Source of the DNA: Microcaldota archaeon
GTDB lineage: Archaea > Micrarchaeota > Micrarchaeia > Micrarchaeales > Micrarchaeaceae
Reading direction: 5' to 3'
Assembly (NCBI GenBank): GCA_021799475.1
Contig: JAJZAJ010000002.1
Coordinates: 251,168 to 315,167, forward strand
DNA length: 64,000 bases
Shown: one piece after another, positions 18,039 through 27,457 of the stretch
Layout: each line of letters begins with the position of its first letter
Numbering within the stretch: position 1 is the stretch's first letter
Position numbers and translations under genes: made by a program
Notes under the pieces: model-generated
What the model saw: only the letters and a program-made list of their open reading frames with translations
Database searches by the model: none
What the model was told of the DNA's origin: nothing

Positions 18039-20291
18039 GTGATGGTGATGAATGCGGATAATGTGAAAGGTTTTATCTTTACGGTCGACGCGATATTCGC
18101 CATGGTTGTAGCCGCAGCCGCTGTTTCGATACTGCTCTATATACACTTCACTCCGCAGATTTCTTACCAGGAACCGGCGTCTGAAGCATACAGCGTGATG
18201 CAGACGCTGCTCAGCACAACAGTTGCCCAGGCGGCTGCAGGGAGCACATATGCGAATTATTCCTATGTCGCAGGAAACTCATCGCAGTATACATGGCCAA
18301 TGTTCGGACATGATGCAGCTGACTCCGGGGCGACACCGGGTTATGGACCGCAATTTCCGCGGTTGCTATGGGATTTTGGAACGAAAGATGATATAGTGCC
18401 TGGCATATCGGTCGCTGACGGAGTAGTCGCCTTTGTGGAAGTCACTGGCACAGCGGGCTCGAGGCTGTTTATACTGAATGCAACAACAGGGAAAGTTATA
18501 GCAAACACAACAGTAGGCAACAACTTCATAGTAAGTCCAATGATATACAATCATGAGATAGGGACTGCCAATTCCGGGGATTTTTTCAATTTCTATTCTG
18601 AGAACGGAACTAATATAGGGGAAGTGCAGGCACAGGACATATCTCTAAACAGCACTGGGTCAGCTTTTAACAACTATTTCCAGATCTCTAAAGATCTGGT
18701 TAGTTCTTCAAACTTCACGGAGCAGCTGTCAGGCACGATAGGGAGCTATCTTGCATATGGAAACGGAGCATACATTGCCTCAAACCAGCCAACAACTGGA
18801 GGAAGCCCTGGTACGATAAGCTCATTTGGATTATTCTCACAAGGAACGGCAAGAGAATGGATGCAGGGATGGACAAGGAATTTGGGATCTGTGCTGAACA
18901 CCACACCGCCATCGATTTCGGGAAATTACGTGGGCGTAGGATGGGGATCCAATCTTTCAGTGTACAGTCTCAACGGCAGCCGCGTCGTGGCGCTTACTTT
19001 CCCGACAAGGTTATCAGGAGGCCCGGCACTTGCGAACGGGTCCGCCTATGCCATCACAGGAAATGCACTGTATTCAATAAATATAACCAGCAATAGCATT
19101 ACTTATGCATCGAATATTTTGACGCCGACAGCCTCAACAGGCTCCAGTCTTTTTGAGAGGATGCCTGCTATAACACCGAACATCGTTTACGTGCTGGCAA
19201 ATGGCCAGCTTTTCGAGGCATTCAACAGGTGGACCGGCCAGAGGCTATGGGCTGCACCGCTTAATGGCACTCCTTTCAAGCGCATCGGTGACGTTGCGAT
19301 ATCAGGAGGTAATGCCTATATCAGTGATGGAACAACTCTGTTCGCGTTCGGAGGCTGCTCCTCGAGCCCGCAGGAAAGTTTGCTGCAGGCTATAGCAACA
19401 ATGTATGTCAATGGAGAAGGGGGCTGCGCTAACCTGCTGTTAAACTCCACATACGGCACCGGAAATATAGGCATCTTCATAAACGGCACTTACGGTCCGG
19501 CGTACAAGCTTGCAAATTTCAGCTCGCTGCAAGGTTCCCAGTTTATAAGCTTCCAGGCAATAAATCTTCCGACAAGCTCACCTATTTCCGCGGCAGCATG
19601 GGTTTACCCGTATTCCGTGCAGGATGTCGCATCCGATAACGGCAACTTCGTAGGCGTACTCTCATATGGGACGAAGAGTACCGGCTGCACCCCCGGAGGA
19701 AATTCGTTTGTATTTGCAATCACTTCCCTGTTCAGGCCTTCTTTTTCCGATTATTGCAACAACGCGGTAGAAACCAATGGACCTACGCTATCCCCGAATG
19801 CATGGAACTTCATAGGGATAAGCGCCAGCGGATCGAATATTATATTTTATGTGAACAACCAGTCTGAGAGCATGACTGTTAAAAACACGATTACCCCTGT
19901 ATCAAAATTCCTTACAATTGGAGATGTGGATAACGGAGGCCCTGGAGGCAGGGTGTTCAACGGGATAATAGCAGGCGTGCAGCTATACGGCAACGTGCTT
20001 ACTGCAAACCAGATGACGCAGCTGTACAACGAGGGTCTGGGAGGCATGCCGATACAGAATAATAGCCTGGCAGGGTGGTGGCCGCTCGAGGGTGATGGAT
20101 CAGACTACAGCGGCAACGGAAACGGCAACTTCGGTATTGCAAGATATCCCCTAAACTACGTAAGCAGCAATTATATGCCGCCGTCGCTGAAGAGCGCTTT
20201 TGAGGTAAGTGCCGCCTCAGTTCCTATGCTTTTAAATGTAAACGGCACTTATAACACTTATAATGTAAGTGTAGTAGTGTGGAGGAAATGA
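18039..20291 (+). CDS. Single-pass surface protein with PQQ-type beta-propeller-like region and C-terminal LamG module
   Basis: N-terminal KGFIFTVDAIFAMVVAAAAVSILL; WPMFGHDAADSGATPGYGPQFPRLLWDF and LFILNATTGKVIANTTVG are PQQ-repeat-like; C-terminal LamG (GVQLYGNVLTANQMTQLYNEG, GWWPLEGDGSDYSGNGNG). Confidence 0.75.
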   Translation: MMVMNADNVKGFIFTVDAIFAMVVAAAAVSILLYIHFTPQISYQEPASEAYSVMQTLLSTTVAQAAAGSTYANYSYVAGNSSQYTWPMFGHDAADSGATPGYGPQFPRLLWDFGTKDDIVPGISVADGVVAFVEVTGTAGSRLFILNATTGKVIANTTVGNNFIVSPMIYNHEIGTANSGDFFNFYSENGTNIGEVQAQDISLNSTGSAFNNYFQISKDLVSSSNFTEQLSGTIGSYLAYGNGAYIASNQPTTGGSPGTISSFGLFSQGTAREWMQGWTRNLGSVLNTTPPSISGNYVGVGWGSNLSVYSLNGSRVVALTFPTRLSGGPALANGSAYAITGNALYSINITSNSITYASNILTPTASTGSSLFERMPAITPNIVYVLANGQLFEAFNRWTGQRLWAAPLNGTPFKRIGDVAISGGNAYISDGTTLFAFGGCSSSPQESLLQAIATMYVNGEGGCANLLLNSTYGTGNIGIFINGTYGPAYKLANFSSLQGSQFISFQAINLPTSSPISAAAWVYPYSVQDVASDNGNFVGVLSYGTKSTGCTPGGNSFVFAITSLFRPSFSDYCNNAVETNGPTLSPNAWNFIGISASGSNIIFYVNNQSESMTVKNTITPVSKFLTIGDVDNGGPGGRVFNGIIAGVQLYGNVLTANQMTQLYNEGLGGMPIQNNSLAGWWPLEGDGSDYSGNGNGNFGIARYPLNYVSSNYMPPSLKSAFEVSAASVPMLLNVNGTYNTYNVSVVVWRK

Positions 20292-23200
20292 AAAAAAGCA
20301 TTTTTACTACAAATAAAAAGGGCATACTCCTTACGCTGCTGATGGTAGTAATGCTTATATTGATGGTTGGGGAACTTACCTTCTATATAGCGCTGAATAC
20401 GAATTATAATACTCTCGCTGAATCCGGAGCGGAGGCTTCCAGCCAGGGCAGCTTTGCCGGCGCTGTCCCGTCCGAGCTCTCGGGCTTCCTGCATACAGAC
20501 CTCTATGCATCAATACTGGCTCTAAACCGTTATGAGAACACTTCAAGCCTCAGATATGGAAATTTCATAACCAATACGAGCCAGGAGCTATCGTCGCTAG
20601 TAGTCAACGGAACCGTGTTTTCTACAAACATGAGCAAATATATCGGGACAGCGTCGCTCAACGTACATATTGCAAATTTGGAAAAGCAGGCTGCAGCACA
20701 GGGGATAAACCTCACGTTTCAGAATAGCAACGTAATAATTTACCAGACGACTCCGTATGCGATAAACATAACTTATACTGGGATAATGAATGCGACTACC
20801 GCATATGGGAAACTGAGCATACCGTTATTCGTAAACTCAAGCGTTAACCTAAACGGGCTTCCTGACCTCCTTGCTACGCAGGAGGGATATCCATATCAGG
20901 TATATCTGCTGCCTAACGCCCCGCAGGCGAAGCTTATAGGAGGGACTACCGCGGAGATCGGATCGCATTCAGCCTTCATGTCCGTTTACGGAACCGCATT
21001 ATCAATACCTGCAGGCTCTACATGCAGCGCAGTGCCATTGCAGGATCAGAATGCCAATTATATACTTATAGACGGAGATTCTGGAGCGTTGGTAGGCACC
21101 TGCGGCACTGCGGGACTCATAACGTGTAATTCCGACCTGGCCGGGAGCATTAGCGTGCCTTGGCTGGCGTACGCGCCCGGAGTATGCTCGTCTGTTCTTA
21201 ACGGCATATACAACGGCACACAGATTTTGCTTGACGGAGCTGTGCTGGGAGCCTATAATATATCCGCAATACAGGCGGAGCAGGGCAGCGGCTACTTCTT
21301 CCCGTCGCAGTATGCGCCGTCTTATCTCGAAAGGTCGGAAGGAGGCTTGACACAGAGTTCCACAGCAGGGATAACATCGCTTGGGCAGTACTCGAGAGAG
21401 ACAACTGCTTTCAACAAGGGGCTTGCGAACACTCCCGCAGATACGCCTTCTCCGTCGCTCGATGCGCTCGATGTAGGAGATCCAGGTATTACCCTGGCGG
21501 CGTGGATAGAACCAACAAACTTATCTACCTGTGGTTTTTCAGGAGTGGCTTTTTGCGAGATAATAGCCAAAAACGGAGCCTATCTTTTGGGGATAGATGG
21601 AGCAGGAAATTTATACTTTGCAATTAATAACACCGGCTCTAGCTGGAATTGGTACTCCGCTAATGCTGATATCAGAGCAGGGAACTATTATTTTGCAGCT
21701 GCAAGTTATGACGGCAATACTATAAGGCTGTATGTTGACGGAAGTATTGTCAGGAGCATTTCTAGCTATGGCAATATAGACTATACGAAAGCAGGAAACC
21801 AGCAGCCTTTAAGCATTGGAGCGTTAAGCCAATCCGGAGGCCCTGTAGCATATTTCATTGGAAGGATCTCTGATGCCCAGGTGTATAACATAGCTCTCCC
21901 TCCTAATGCCATAATGTCGATGTACCAGCAGGGCTTTGGCAGCCCTCCAGTCTCAGGCCTTGTGGGCTGGTGGCCTCTTTACGGCAACGCAAATGACTAC
22001 AGCGGTAATATGAATAATGCGGTTTTCACTCCTAGCGGCGTTAGCTTCACTCCGTTGGTAGGCTATTCCGGAGACCCGCTCCTGCAGGGACCGCAAACGA
22101 CTTATTCGATTAAAGCGGCACGCATGGTAGCGAGCAGCAGCGACTACATAAATATAACAAGCAGGGGCGTAAACGGATTTTCTTTTGGCGACAACCCAAG
22201 CTCAAGCTTCGCGTGGGTCTATCCTATAAGTTACCCTTCTTCCGGCGCATGGTCGATGGTGGATTTTTACGGGTCGAGCACTTCGACTCCGGCAGTTACA
22301 CGAACCTTGTCAATTAACCCTGCAGGAAATGCGTGTTTCAACAGCGGCGGCAACGATGCGTGCGATGCGCTGCAATTGAAGCTCAATGCATGGAATTTCA
22401 TAGGTTATTCGTATTTAGGCGGTACAGAAAACACAGTAACAATCTTCTTGAACGGCAATTCTGTATCTACAAACCTAGCAAAAGCGCTCTCGACATCGCC
22501 AAGCAACGCATACATAGGCGCTTACGCCGGGCCTGGTTATTTCTTCAACGGCAGCATAGCGGATGTACAGGTGTACAATTCAGCTATCCCGCCGGCGCAG
22601 GAGATGCAGCTCTATTCTAGTGGCATTTCAGGAGGGCCTGTTGCGATGAACTCAATAGTTGGATGGTGGCCTCTCAACGGAAATGCGCAGGACTACTCGA
22701 CATACAATAACAATGGAAATCTGGAGGGCACTACAACGTTTACGCAGGTTATTTCACAGCCTGTGCCTACGCCCATATACGGTGTTCAGGGCTGCAACAA
22801 TCCAACACAGTGCACAAATTCGACGCTACAGCAGATGATGTTAGGCGCACGTCCGCTCACGCAGAGTGCAGCAGGATGGGAGAACGAAAGTACGGCTCTC
22901 GGATTGCCGTTTGATCAGTCACCTGGGGCGATGTCTTTCAATGGTGCAGGATATTTAAATGAATCCAGCGGGATTTTGTGGGTCGGCGAAGGGGCTTCAT
23001 CCTTCTCCTTTTCAATTTGGGTCTATCCTACAAACAGTTATGGTGTTATAGTTGACGAGGTTGCTAGCGGGGGATGGCATGATTCTTTTATAAACATGGT
23101 TGGTGGAACTGGATACGTACGCGTCTGGGACGCCCCTTCATGCACGAGTTTGGGGAGCATACCGCTCAATGCCTGGAGCAACATAGTGCTTAGTTACAAC

Positions 23201-23611
23201 CAGTCCTCGAAAGAGCTGCGCGGCTTTCTGAACGGAATACTGAAGGGGAGTCAGTCCTTATCTAGGACAGCGCCGACAAAGCTCGCTTATTATCCGATAG
23301 GGATTGGAGACGTTACTTCGTGCGGCACCTCTACAGCATACAACTATCAGGGAAGTGCTGCTGATTTCAAGCTGTATAATGTCGGCTTGAGCGCTGCGCA
23401 GGCGTTGCAGCTCTATCAGAATGATAGCGTGATTAACCTGCCGGCCAACATGATATGGGAGTTAAACTCTGGAAATAATGGAGCGATGAACCAGACTCCG
23501 GAGAGCATTACAGGAGATACTGGCGTCTTATATAACTCATCATCCGGATTGGTGCAGTGCAGTTCAGCTAGCGTAGTAAGCGGATTATGTCCCGAAGAAT
23601 ACGTGCCATAG
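20279..23611 (+). CDS. Giant single-pass surface protein with three LamG modules
   Basis: N-terminal TM helix; three repeats of LamG terminators (AQVYNIALPPNAIMSMYQQG, VQVYNSAIPPAQEMQLYSSG, FKLYNVGLSAAQALQLYQN). Overlaps the upstream ORF by 13 nt. Confidence 0.8.
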   Translation: MEEMKKSIFTTNKKGILLTLLMVVMLILMVGELTFYIALNTNYNTLAESGAEASSQGSFAGAVPSELSGFLHTDLYASILALNRYENTSSLRYGNFITNTSQELSSLVVNGTVFSTNMSKYIGTASLNVHIANLEKQAAAQGINLTFQNSNVIIYQTTPYAINITYTGIMNATTAYGKLSIPLFVNSSVNLNGLPDLLATQEGYPYQVYLLPNAPQAKLIGGTTAEIGSHSAFMSVYGTALSIPAGSTCSAVPLQDQNANYILIDGDSGALVGTCGTAGLITCNSDLAGSISVPWLAYAPGVCSSVLNGIYNGTQILLDGAVLGAYNISAIQAEQGSGYFFPSQYAPSYLERSEGGLTQSSTAGITSLGQYSRETTAFNKGLANTPADTPSPSLDALDVGDPGITLAAWIEPTNLSTCGFSGVAFCEIIAKNGAYLLGIDGAGNLYFAINNTGSSWNWYSANADIRAGNYYFAAASYDGNTIRLYVDGSIVRSISSYGNIDYTKAGNQQPLSIGALSQSGGPVAYFIGRISDAQVYNIALPPNAIMSMYQQGFGSPPVSGLVGWWPLYGNANDYSGNMNNAVFTPSGVSFTPLVGYSGDPLLQGPQTTYSIKAARMVASSSDYINITSRGVNGFSFGDNPSSSFAWVYPISYPSSGAWSMVDFYGSSTSTPAVTRTLSINPAGNACFNSGGNDACDALQLKLNAWNFIGYSYLGGTENTVTIFLNGNSVSTNLAKALSTSPSNAYIGAYAGPGYFFNGSIADVQVYNSAIPPAQEMQLYSSGISGGPVAMNSIVGWWPLNGNAQDYSTYNNNGNLEGTTTFTQVISQPVPTPIYGVQGCNNPTQCTNSTLQQMMLGARPLTQSAAGWENESTALGLPFDQSPGAMSFNGAGYLNESSGILWVGEGASSFSFSIWVYPTNSYGVIVDEVASGGWHDSFINMVGGTGYVRVWDAPSCTSLGSIPLNAWSNIVLSYNQSSKELRGFLNGILKGSQSLSRTAPTKLAYYPIGIGDVTSCGTSTAYNYQGSAADFKLYNVGLSAAQALQLYQNDSVINLPANMIWELNSGNNGAMNQTPESITGDTGVLYNSSSGLVQCSSASVVSGLCPEEYVP

Positions 23612-23618
23612 TGATGCA

Positions 23619-24533
23619 ATGGATTTTGATAGATTTACCGGTGATTCACGCAAGTCGCAGTCAGCTCTTGAGCTTCTCACAGTGTATTCATGGGCGCTTC
23701 TTGTGATAGGCGTCCTCCTGGCTATAGCATTCATAGTAGCTCTGTCGAACAACCAGGCAAACTACCTGAGCCCGACCTGCACAATACAGCCGCTCCTTCC
23801 ATGCAGTGATTCGCTCCTGAGCACTACTCCGATAAAATACTATATCACATTTACCAACGATCTGCAGATACCGATGAACTTTACCGCAAACGCGATAAAC
23901 GTAACTACGGAAGGGATAGGCAGCTCAGGGACAGAGCACAGTTTCGGCTACTGCTATCCTGGCTTCGCGTTGCCTGGCACAAGCGTAGTGTGCACGGCAA
24001 ATGTCAGCGGCTCTTACGGCGCCACCTCTGGGCGCCAGGCAGGCGTGTTCTTTACTTTATCGTATTACCTTTGCAACAGCGACAGCCAGTCAAGCTGCAA
24101 CACCGCTTCTAGTTACAAGACATCCGGGCTCTCCCTGCAGACCATTGAGCCAGCAACATTAAGCTACAATACGCTTACTGTTGAAATAGGTTCGATAGGC
24201 AACGGCGCAATCGGCGATAACGGGCTGCTGGTCATCGACGGGGAAAGATATGCTGATGGAGCGAATGTGCTGCTCCCATATGGCAAATATACTGTTTATG
24301 CGCAGCCGCTCGCTGGATTCACTTTCTCGAGTTGGAGTATAAAGCAAGGCAGTTCCACAATATCGCCGGCCCTTCCGGCCAATGCAGTCGGCAGCCTTAC
24401 ATTCAACTCCGCCAGTGAGATAGCAGTAATATTCACCGGTCTTTCGTGTAATGTATGCAGTTTTTTGGTAGCATGTCCAGCAGTATGCCCTACTGAAGTC
24501 AGCTGTGGAGGAGGTTTGAATAAGTGCACCTGA
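23619..24533 (+). CDS. Class-III-signal-type prepilin-like protein with InlB/Flg_new-type repeat and Cys-rich tail
   Basis: SRKSQSALELLTVYSWALLVIGVLLAIAF; ANVLLPYGKYTVYAQPLAGFTFSSWS; C-terminal CNVCSFLVACPAVCPTEVSCGGGLNKC. Confidence 0.7.
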   Translation: MDFDRFTGDSRKSQSALELLTVYSWALLVIGVLLAIAFIVALSNNQANYLSPTCTIQPLLPCSDSLLSTTPIKYYITFTNDLQIPMNFTANAINVTTEGIGSSGTEHSFGYCYPGFALPGTSVVCTANVSGSYGATSGRQAGVFFTLSYYLCNSDSQSSCNTASSYKTSGLSLQTIEPATLSYNTLTVEIGSIGNGAIGDNGLLVIDGERYADGANVLLPYGKYTVYAQPLAGFTFSSWSIKQGSSTISPALPANAVGSLTFNSASEIAVIFTGLSCNVCSFLVACPAVCPTEVSCGGGLNKCT

Positions 24534-24613
24534 CATTGAATGCCCGTAAAAAGGAAGACGATGCGCTGTTTTATGATTTAGGAAAGCTGCGACAGCATAT
24601 CTAGAAATCTTAC

Positions 24614-25624
24614 TTATGCTCCCGCTCCTATGGTAGAGAACAGCCCGCTCACCACATGACCCACTACGAAATAGATCAGCAGGCCGACAATCACAAATAT
24701 AGGGAGGAATCGCAGTCCTCTTACAGGGCTGCCTGTAGATATCGCAGACATTATGAGGCTGGCGAAAGAGGTTATCACTATTATCGCAACGTATGAGAAA
24801 TCAGTATATTCTGCAGGCGTGATTTTAGGCGGCGATGGCTTGAAGAAAGAAAGCCCGGTGGCGGGGAGGCCGCTGGGATTCGACTGGAGTATTCCGGCCC
24901 ATACCGTATCTGTTACTACGATCATCTGGTTCGTAAGACCGTAAAGCGTTGGCGCGGCGAACAGACCTGCAAACGCGACGAATATCGTGTATAACATAAG
25001 CTGACCGGATATCTCCTTCTGGATAAGCTGCTGGTTCCTCATGTCTTTCGCTATCTGGGCCAGCAGGTCGGCCATTGCACCGCCAAACCTGAGCGCCTCG
25101 AGTATCATCCTTACAGCATGCTGCAGCTGGTACGACCTGTACTTCTGAGCGAACTCCTGCATTGCATTCTCCAGAGTCTCTCCGCCGAACACCCTTCTGT
25201 TCATCTCCTTTACGTCCTCGCTGAGAAAACCGAACTCTGGTCTTGCGGCAAGCAGCATCGCCCTCTCAAGAGATATCCCGCTCCTTAGGTTGGCTGAAGC
25301 GATCTGCAGGAAATCCGGCAGCATAGTCTCTAGCGCAGTCTTCCTCTTGTCTATAAGATACTCCATTAGGAGGTATATCGCCGCTATGTAGAGGCCTGAA
25401 ACGAGAAGCGATATAACCCAGCTGAGAAGGAATCCGAAAGAAAGATAATAGAGGAGGAAGGCCATTACGAGGAAAAGTATAAGAGCCGGTACTATTGTAA
25501 GCTCCAGAACCATGTTAACAGATGTTTTAACCCCTGCCAAGTCAAGTTCTTTTGATATCCTGCGTGACAGCCCTCTGGATATAAGCCTGTCGAAATTTAT
25601 TTCCGGTATCGGTATTTTGGGCAT
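24614..25624 (-). CDS. Type II/IV secretion system F family (TadC/FlaJ-like) membrane protein
   Basis: Multi-pass protein with T2SSF pattern: LPDFLQIASANLRSGISLERAMLLAARPEFG...LRFGGAMADLLAQIAKDMR. Confidence 0.82.
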   Translation of the reverse strand: MPKIPIPEINFDRLISRGLSRRISKELDLAGVKTSVNMVLELTIVPALILFLVMAFLLYYLSFGFLLSWVISLLVSGLYIAAIYLLMEYLIDKRKTALETMLPDFLQIASANLRSGISLERAMLLAARPEFGFLSEDVKEMNRRVFGGETLENAMQEFAQKYRSYQLQHAVRMILEALRFGGAMADLLAQIAKDMRNQQLIQKEISGQLMLYTIFVAFAGLFAAPTLYGLTNQMIVVTDTVWAGILQSNPSGLPATGLSFFKPSPPKITPAEYTDFSYVAIIVITSFASLIMSAISTGSPVRGLRFLPIFVIVGLLIYFVVGHVVSGLFSTIGAGA

Positions 25625-25628
25625 ATCG

Positions 25629-26714
25629 TCACATTGAGAAGACAGGTCTTGATGACCTTATCAGCTGGAGGAAAACAATCTGCAGGAATACTATCCCGAC
25701 GAGCACAAATCCCAGCACTGTGACATCTACAGTGAAGAAGGATATGAAAGTCGTTAGTATAGTGATTACAGCTATACCCATACTGGGTAAAATTACACCG
25801 AAGAGCATGTAGAACATGGCGAGGGCATTGAGCTTCTGGCCGTAGCTCCTTAGTTCTATTATCCTTTCCTGCGAGACTTGGTCGATTACGCTCTGCAGCG
25901 CTGTCACCACATCGGCACCGGCCTTTATGCTGACTGATGCCTGTAGCATGATGCGTCTGAATGTCCGGCTTTGCGTCTGCGCTACAGTCTGGTCTATAGC
26001 ATCTTCGAGCGGCATCCCTAGCTGTACCCTTTTTACTATCTTTGCGAACTCCTTGCTCGCTTCGCCATATCCGGTGCTTATCGAAGTTATTGCGTTGAAC
26101 AGGGGCATTCCAGACCTAAGGGATATTATCATGTCTCGCGCTGCAAAGAGGAGGTCGCGCTCGACCTGTTTCGCGTTGCTCTTTCTTTTCTGCATCGGGA
26201 AGTTCAGGAACGTGCGGAACCCGAACTGGAATACTGCCACGCCGAGAGCCAAGGATATCACAATATCTATCGCGAATGAGAACCCTATATGCAGGAATAG
26301 GATGAACATCGAAACTGCAACGGCTACTGCCACCATAAGAGAAGCAATAAGCATTTTCTGCACGAATTCGAACACTGTAGATTTTATCCCTTGTTCGCTA
26401 AGCGCCTCTTCAAGGCTGGTATGTTTTGAAGCTATGCCTTGGACATAATTCTTCCATTTGCTCGGTTTGCTTATCTTTCCGGCTTGCCTGCTCTTTGGTT
26501 GCGCGCTTTCTTCGGCAGCTACGGCAGTGGTCTTTTGCGCCGCGCTTTCGGCAAACGGCTGTGATGCGGCAGCGGGCTGCATACTCTGCTTCTGCGCTTT
26601 CGGCTTGATATTTATCTTTGGGAACCTGAATGTTATTTTACCGGGCTTTGGCTGCAGCTCTATCCTTTCGTTTCCGACTCGTATCACCTTCGGTTCCCTT
26701 TTGAATATAGCCAT
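25629..26714 (-). CDS. Type II/IV secretion system F family (TadC/FlaJ-like) membrane protein, second copy
   Basis: LLFAARDMIISLRSGMPLFNAITSISTGYG...IKAGADVVTALQSVIDQVSQERIIELRSYGQKL, C-terminal TM helices. Confidence 0.82.
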   Translation of the reverse strand: MAIFKREPKVIRVGNERIELQPKPGKITFRFPKINIKPKAQKQSMQPAAASQPFAESAAQKTTAVAAEESAQPKSRQAGKISKPSKWKNYVQGIASKHTSLEEALSEQGIKSTVFEFVQKMLIASLMVAVAVAVSMFILFLHIGFSFAIDIVISLALGVAVFQFGFRTFLNFPMQKRKSNAKQVERDLLFAARDMIISLRSGMPLFNAITSISTGYGEASKEFAKIVKRVQLGMPLEDAIDQTVAQTQSRTFRRIMLQASVSIKAGADVVTALQSVIDQVSQERIIELRSYGQKLNALAMFYMLFGVILPSMGIAVITILTTFISFFTVDVTVLGFVLVGIVFLQIVFLQLIRSSRPVFSM

Positions 26715-27457
26715 TAGGCAGCACCACCTTGTTGCATTAACCTTATTGCTTCGGAAAGCCGTTGATCCCTGAGATTCCTCAAAGACTGCTCGAGAGAGCC
26801 CTGCTCAGCCTGCTCATTGATTGACGCCTTTTCCTCTTTGACGATATCCTGCAGACCATAGATTTCCTGCGACACTATGTCCATGTGTTCCTTGTCAAAC
26901 ACGTTTTCCCTTATGCCCTCTATAATTCTCTCGACTTCGGATATCTGATCCGCAAGCGAGAGGCTTGGCAGGACAAGATCGCTCCTCCTGATATTGCGTT
27001 TCTTGAGCTCAAGCTTTAATTTTGGTTTTAAGGAGGAGAGCCTGTTTGTTATGGCAACCATCTCTTTTTTTATCCGCTCCTTATGCTGTTTCATCCTTTC
27101 TCCTGATGGAACTTGCATACCGGTTCGGGCTTCTGCAGGAGAGCCGGAAGGCGGTTGCGGTCTCGGGATTCCGTAAGTATAGCTTGCCTGCGCAACGCCC
27201 GATGTCACAAGATGCAATGATGGCTGTTCTATGCGCTTTTCCTGTGGCTCTTTCATCATACGCCTGCCTCCTGATTCGATGCCGTTTATTATATCAACGA
27301 GTTCTGCATAACTCTTTGGCTGCTCCGGCAGCGGCGCTCCGGTGGCAGACCAGACGTCTAGCGCCACCTCATCCGGCTTCGATGATGATGCCTCGACGCT
27401 TTCTATCTGCGCAACCAGTTCCTGATATCTCTTGCCATCCTCGTCTTCCATGGGCAT
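26714..27457 (-). CDS. Hypothetical cytoplasmic coiled-coil protein in the filament assembly operon
   Basis: Helical/charged sequence; adjacent to the F-type and ATPase genes on the same strand with 1-nt overlaps. Confidence 0.6.
   Translation of the reverse strand: MPMEDEDGKRYQELVAQIESVEASSSKPDEVALDVWSATGAPLPEQPKSYAELVDIINGIESGGRRMMKEPQEKRIEQPSLHLVTSGVAQASYTYGIPRPQPPSGSPAEARTGMQVPSGERMKQHKERIKKEMVAITNRLSSLKPKLKLELKKRNIRRSDLVLPSLSLADQISEVERIIEGIRENVFDKEHMDIVSQEIYGLQDIVKEEKASINEQAEQGSLEQSLRNLRDQRLSEAIRLMQQGGAA

Noticed and set aside
20279-23611. Possible assembly chimera or repeat collapse in the giant LamG ORF
   Set aside because: Modules are divergent and the ORF is uninterrupted; only short motifs are near-identical.
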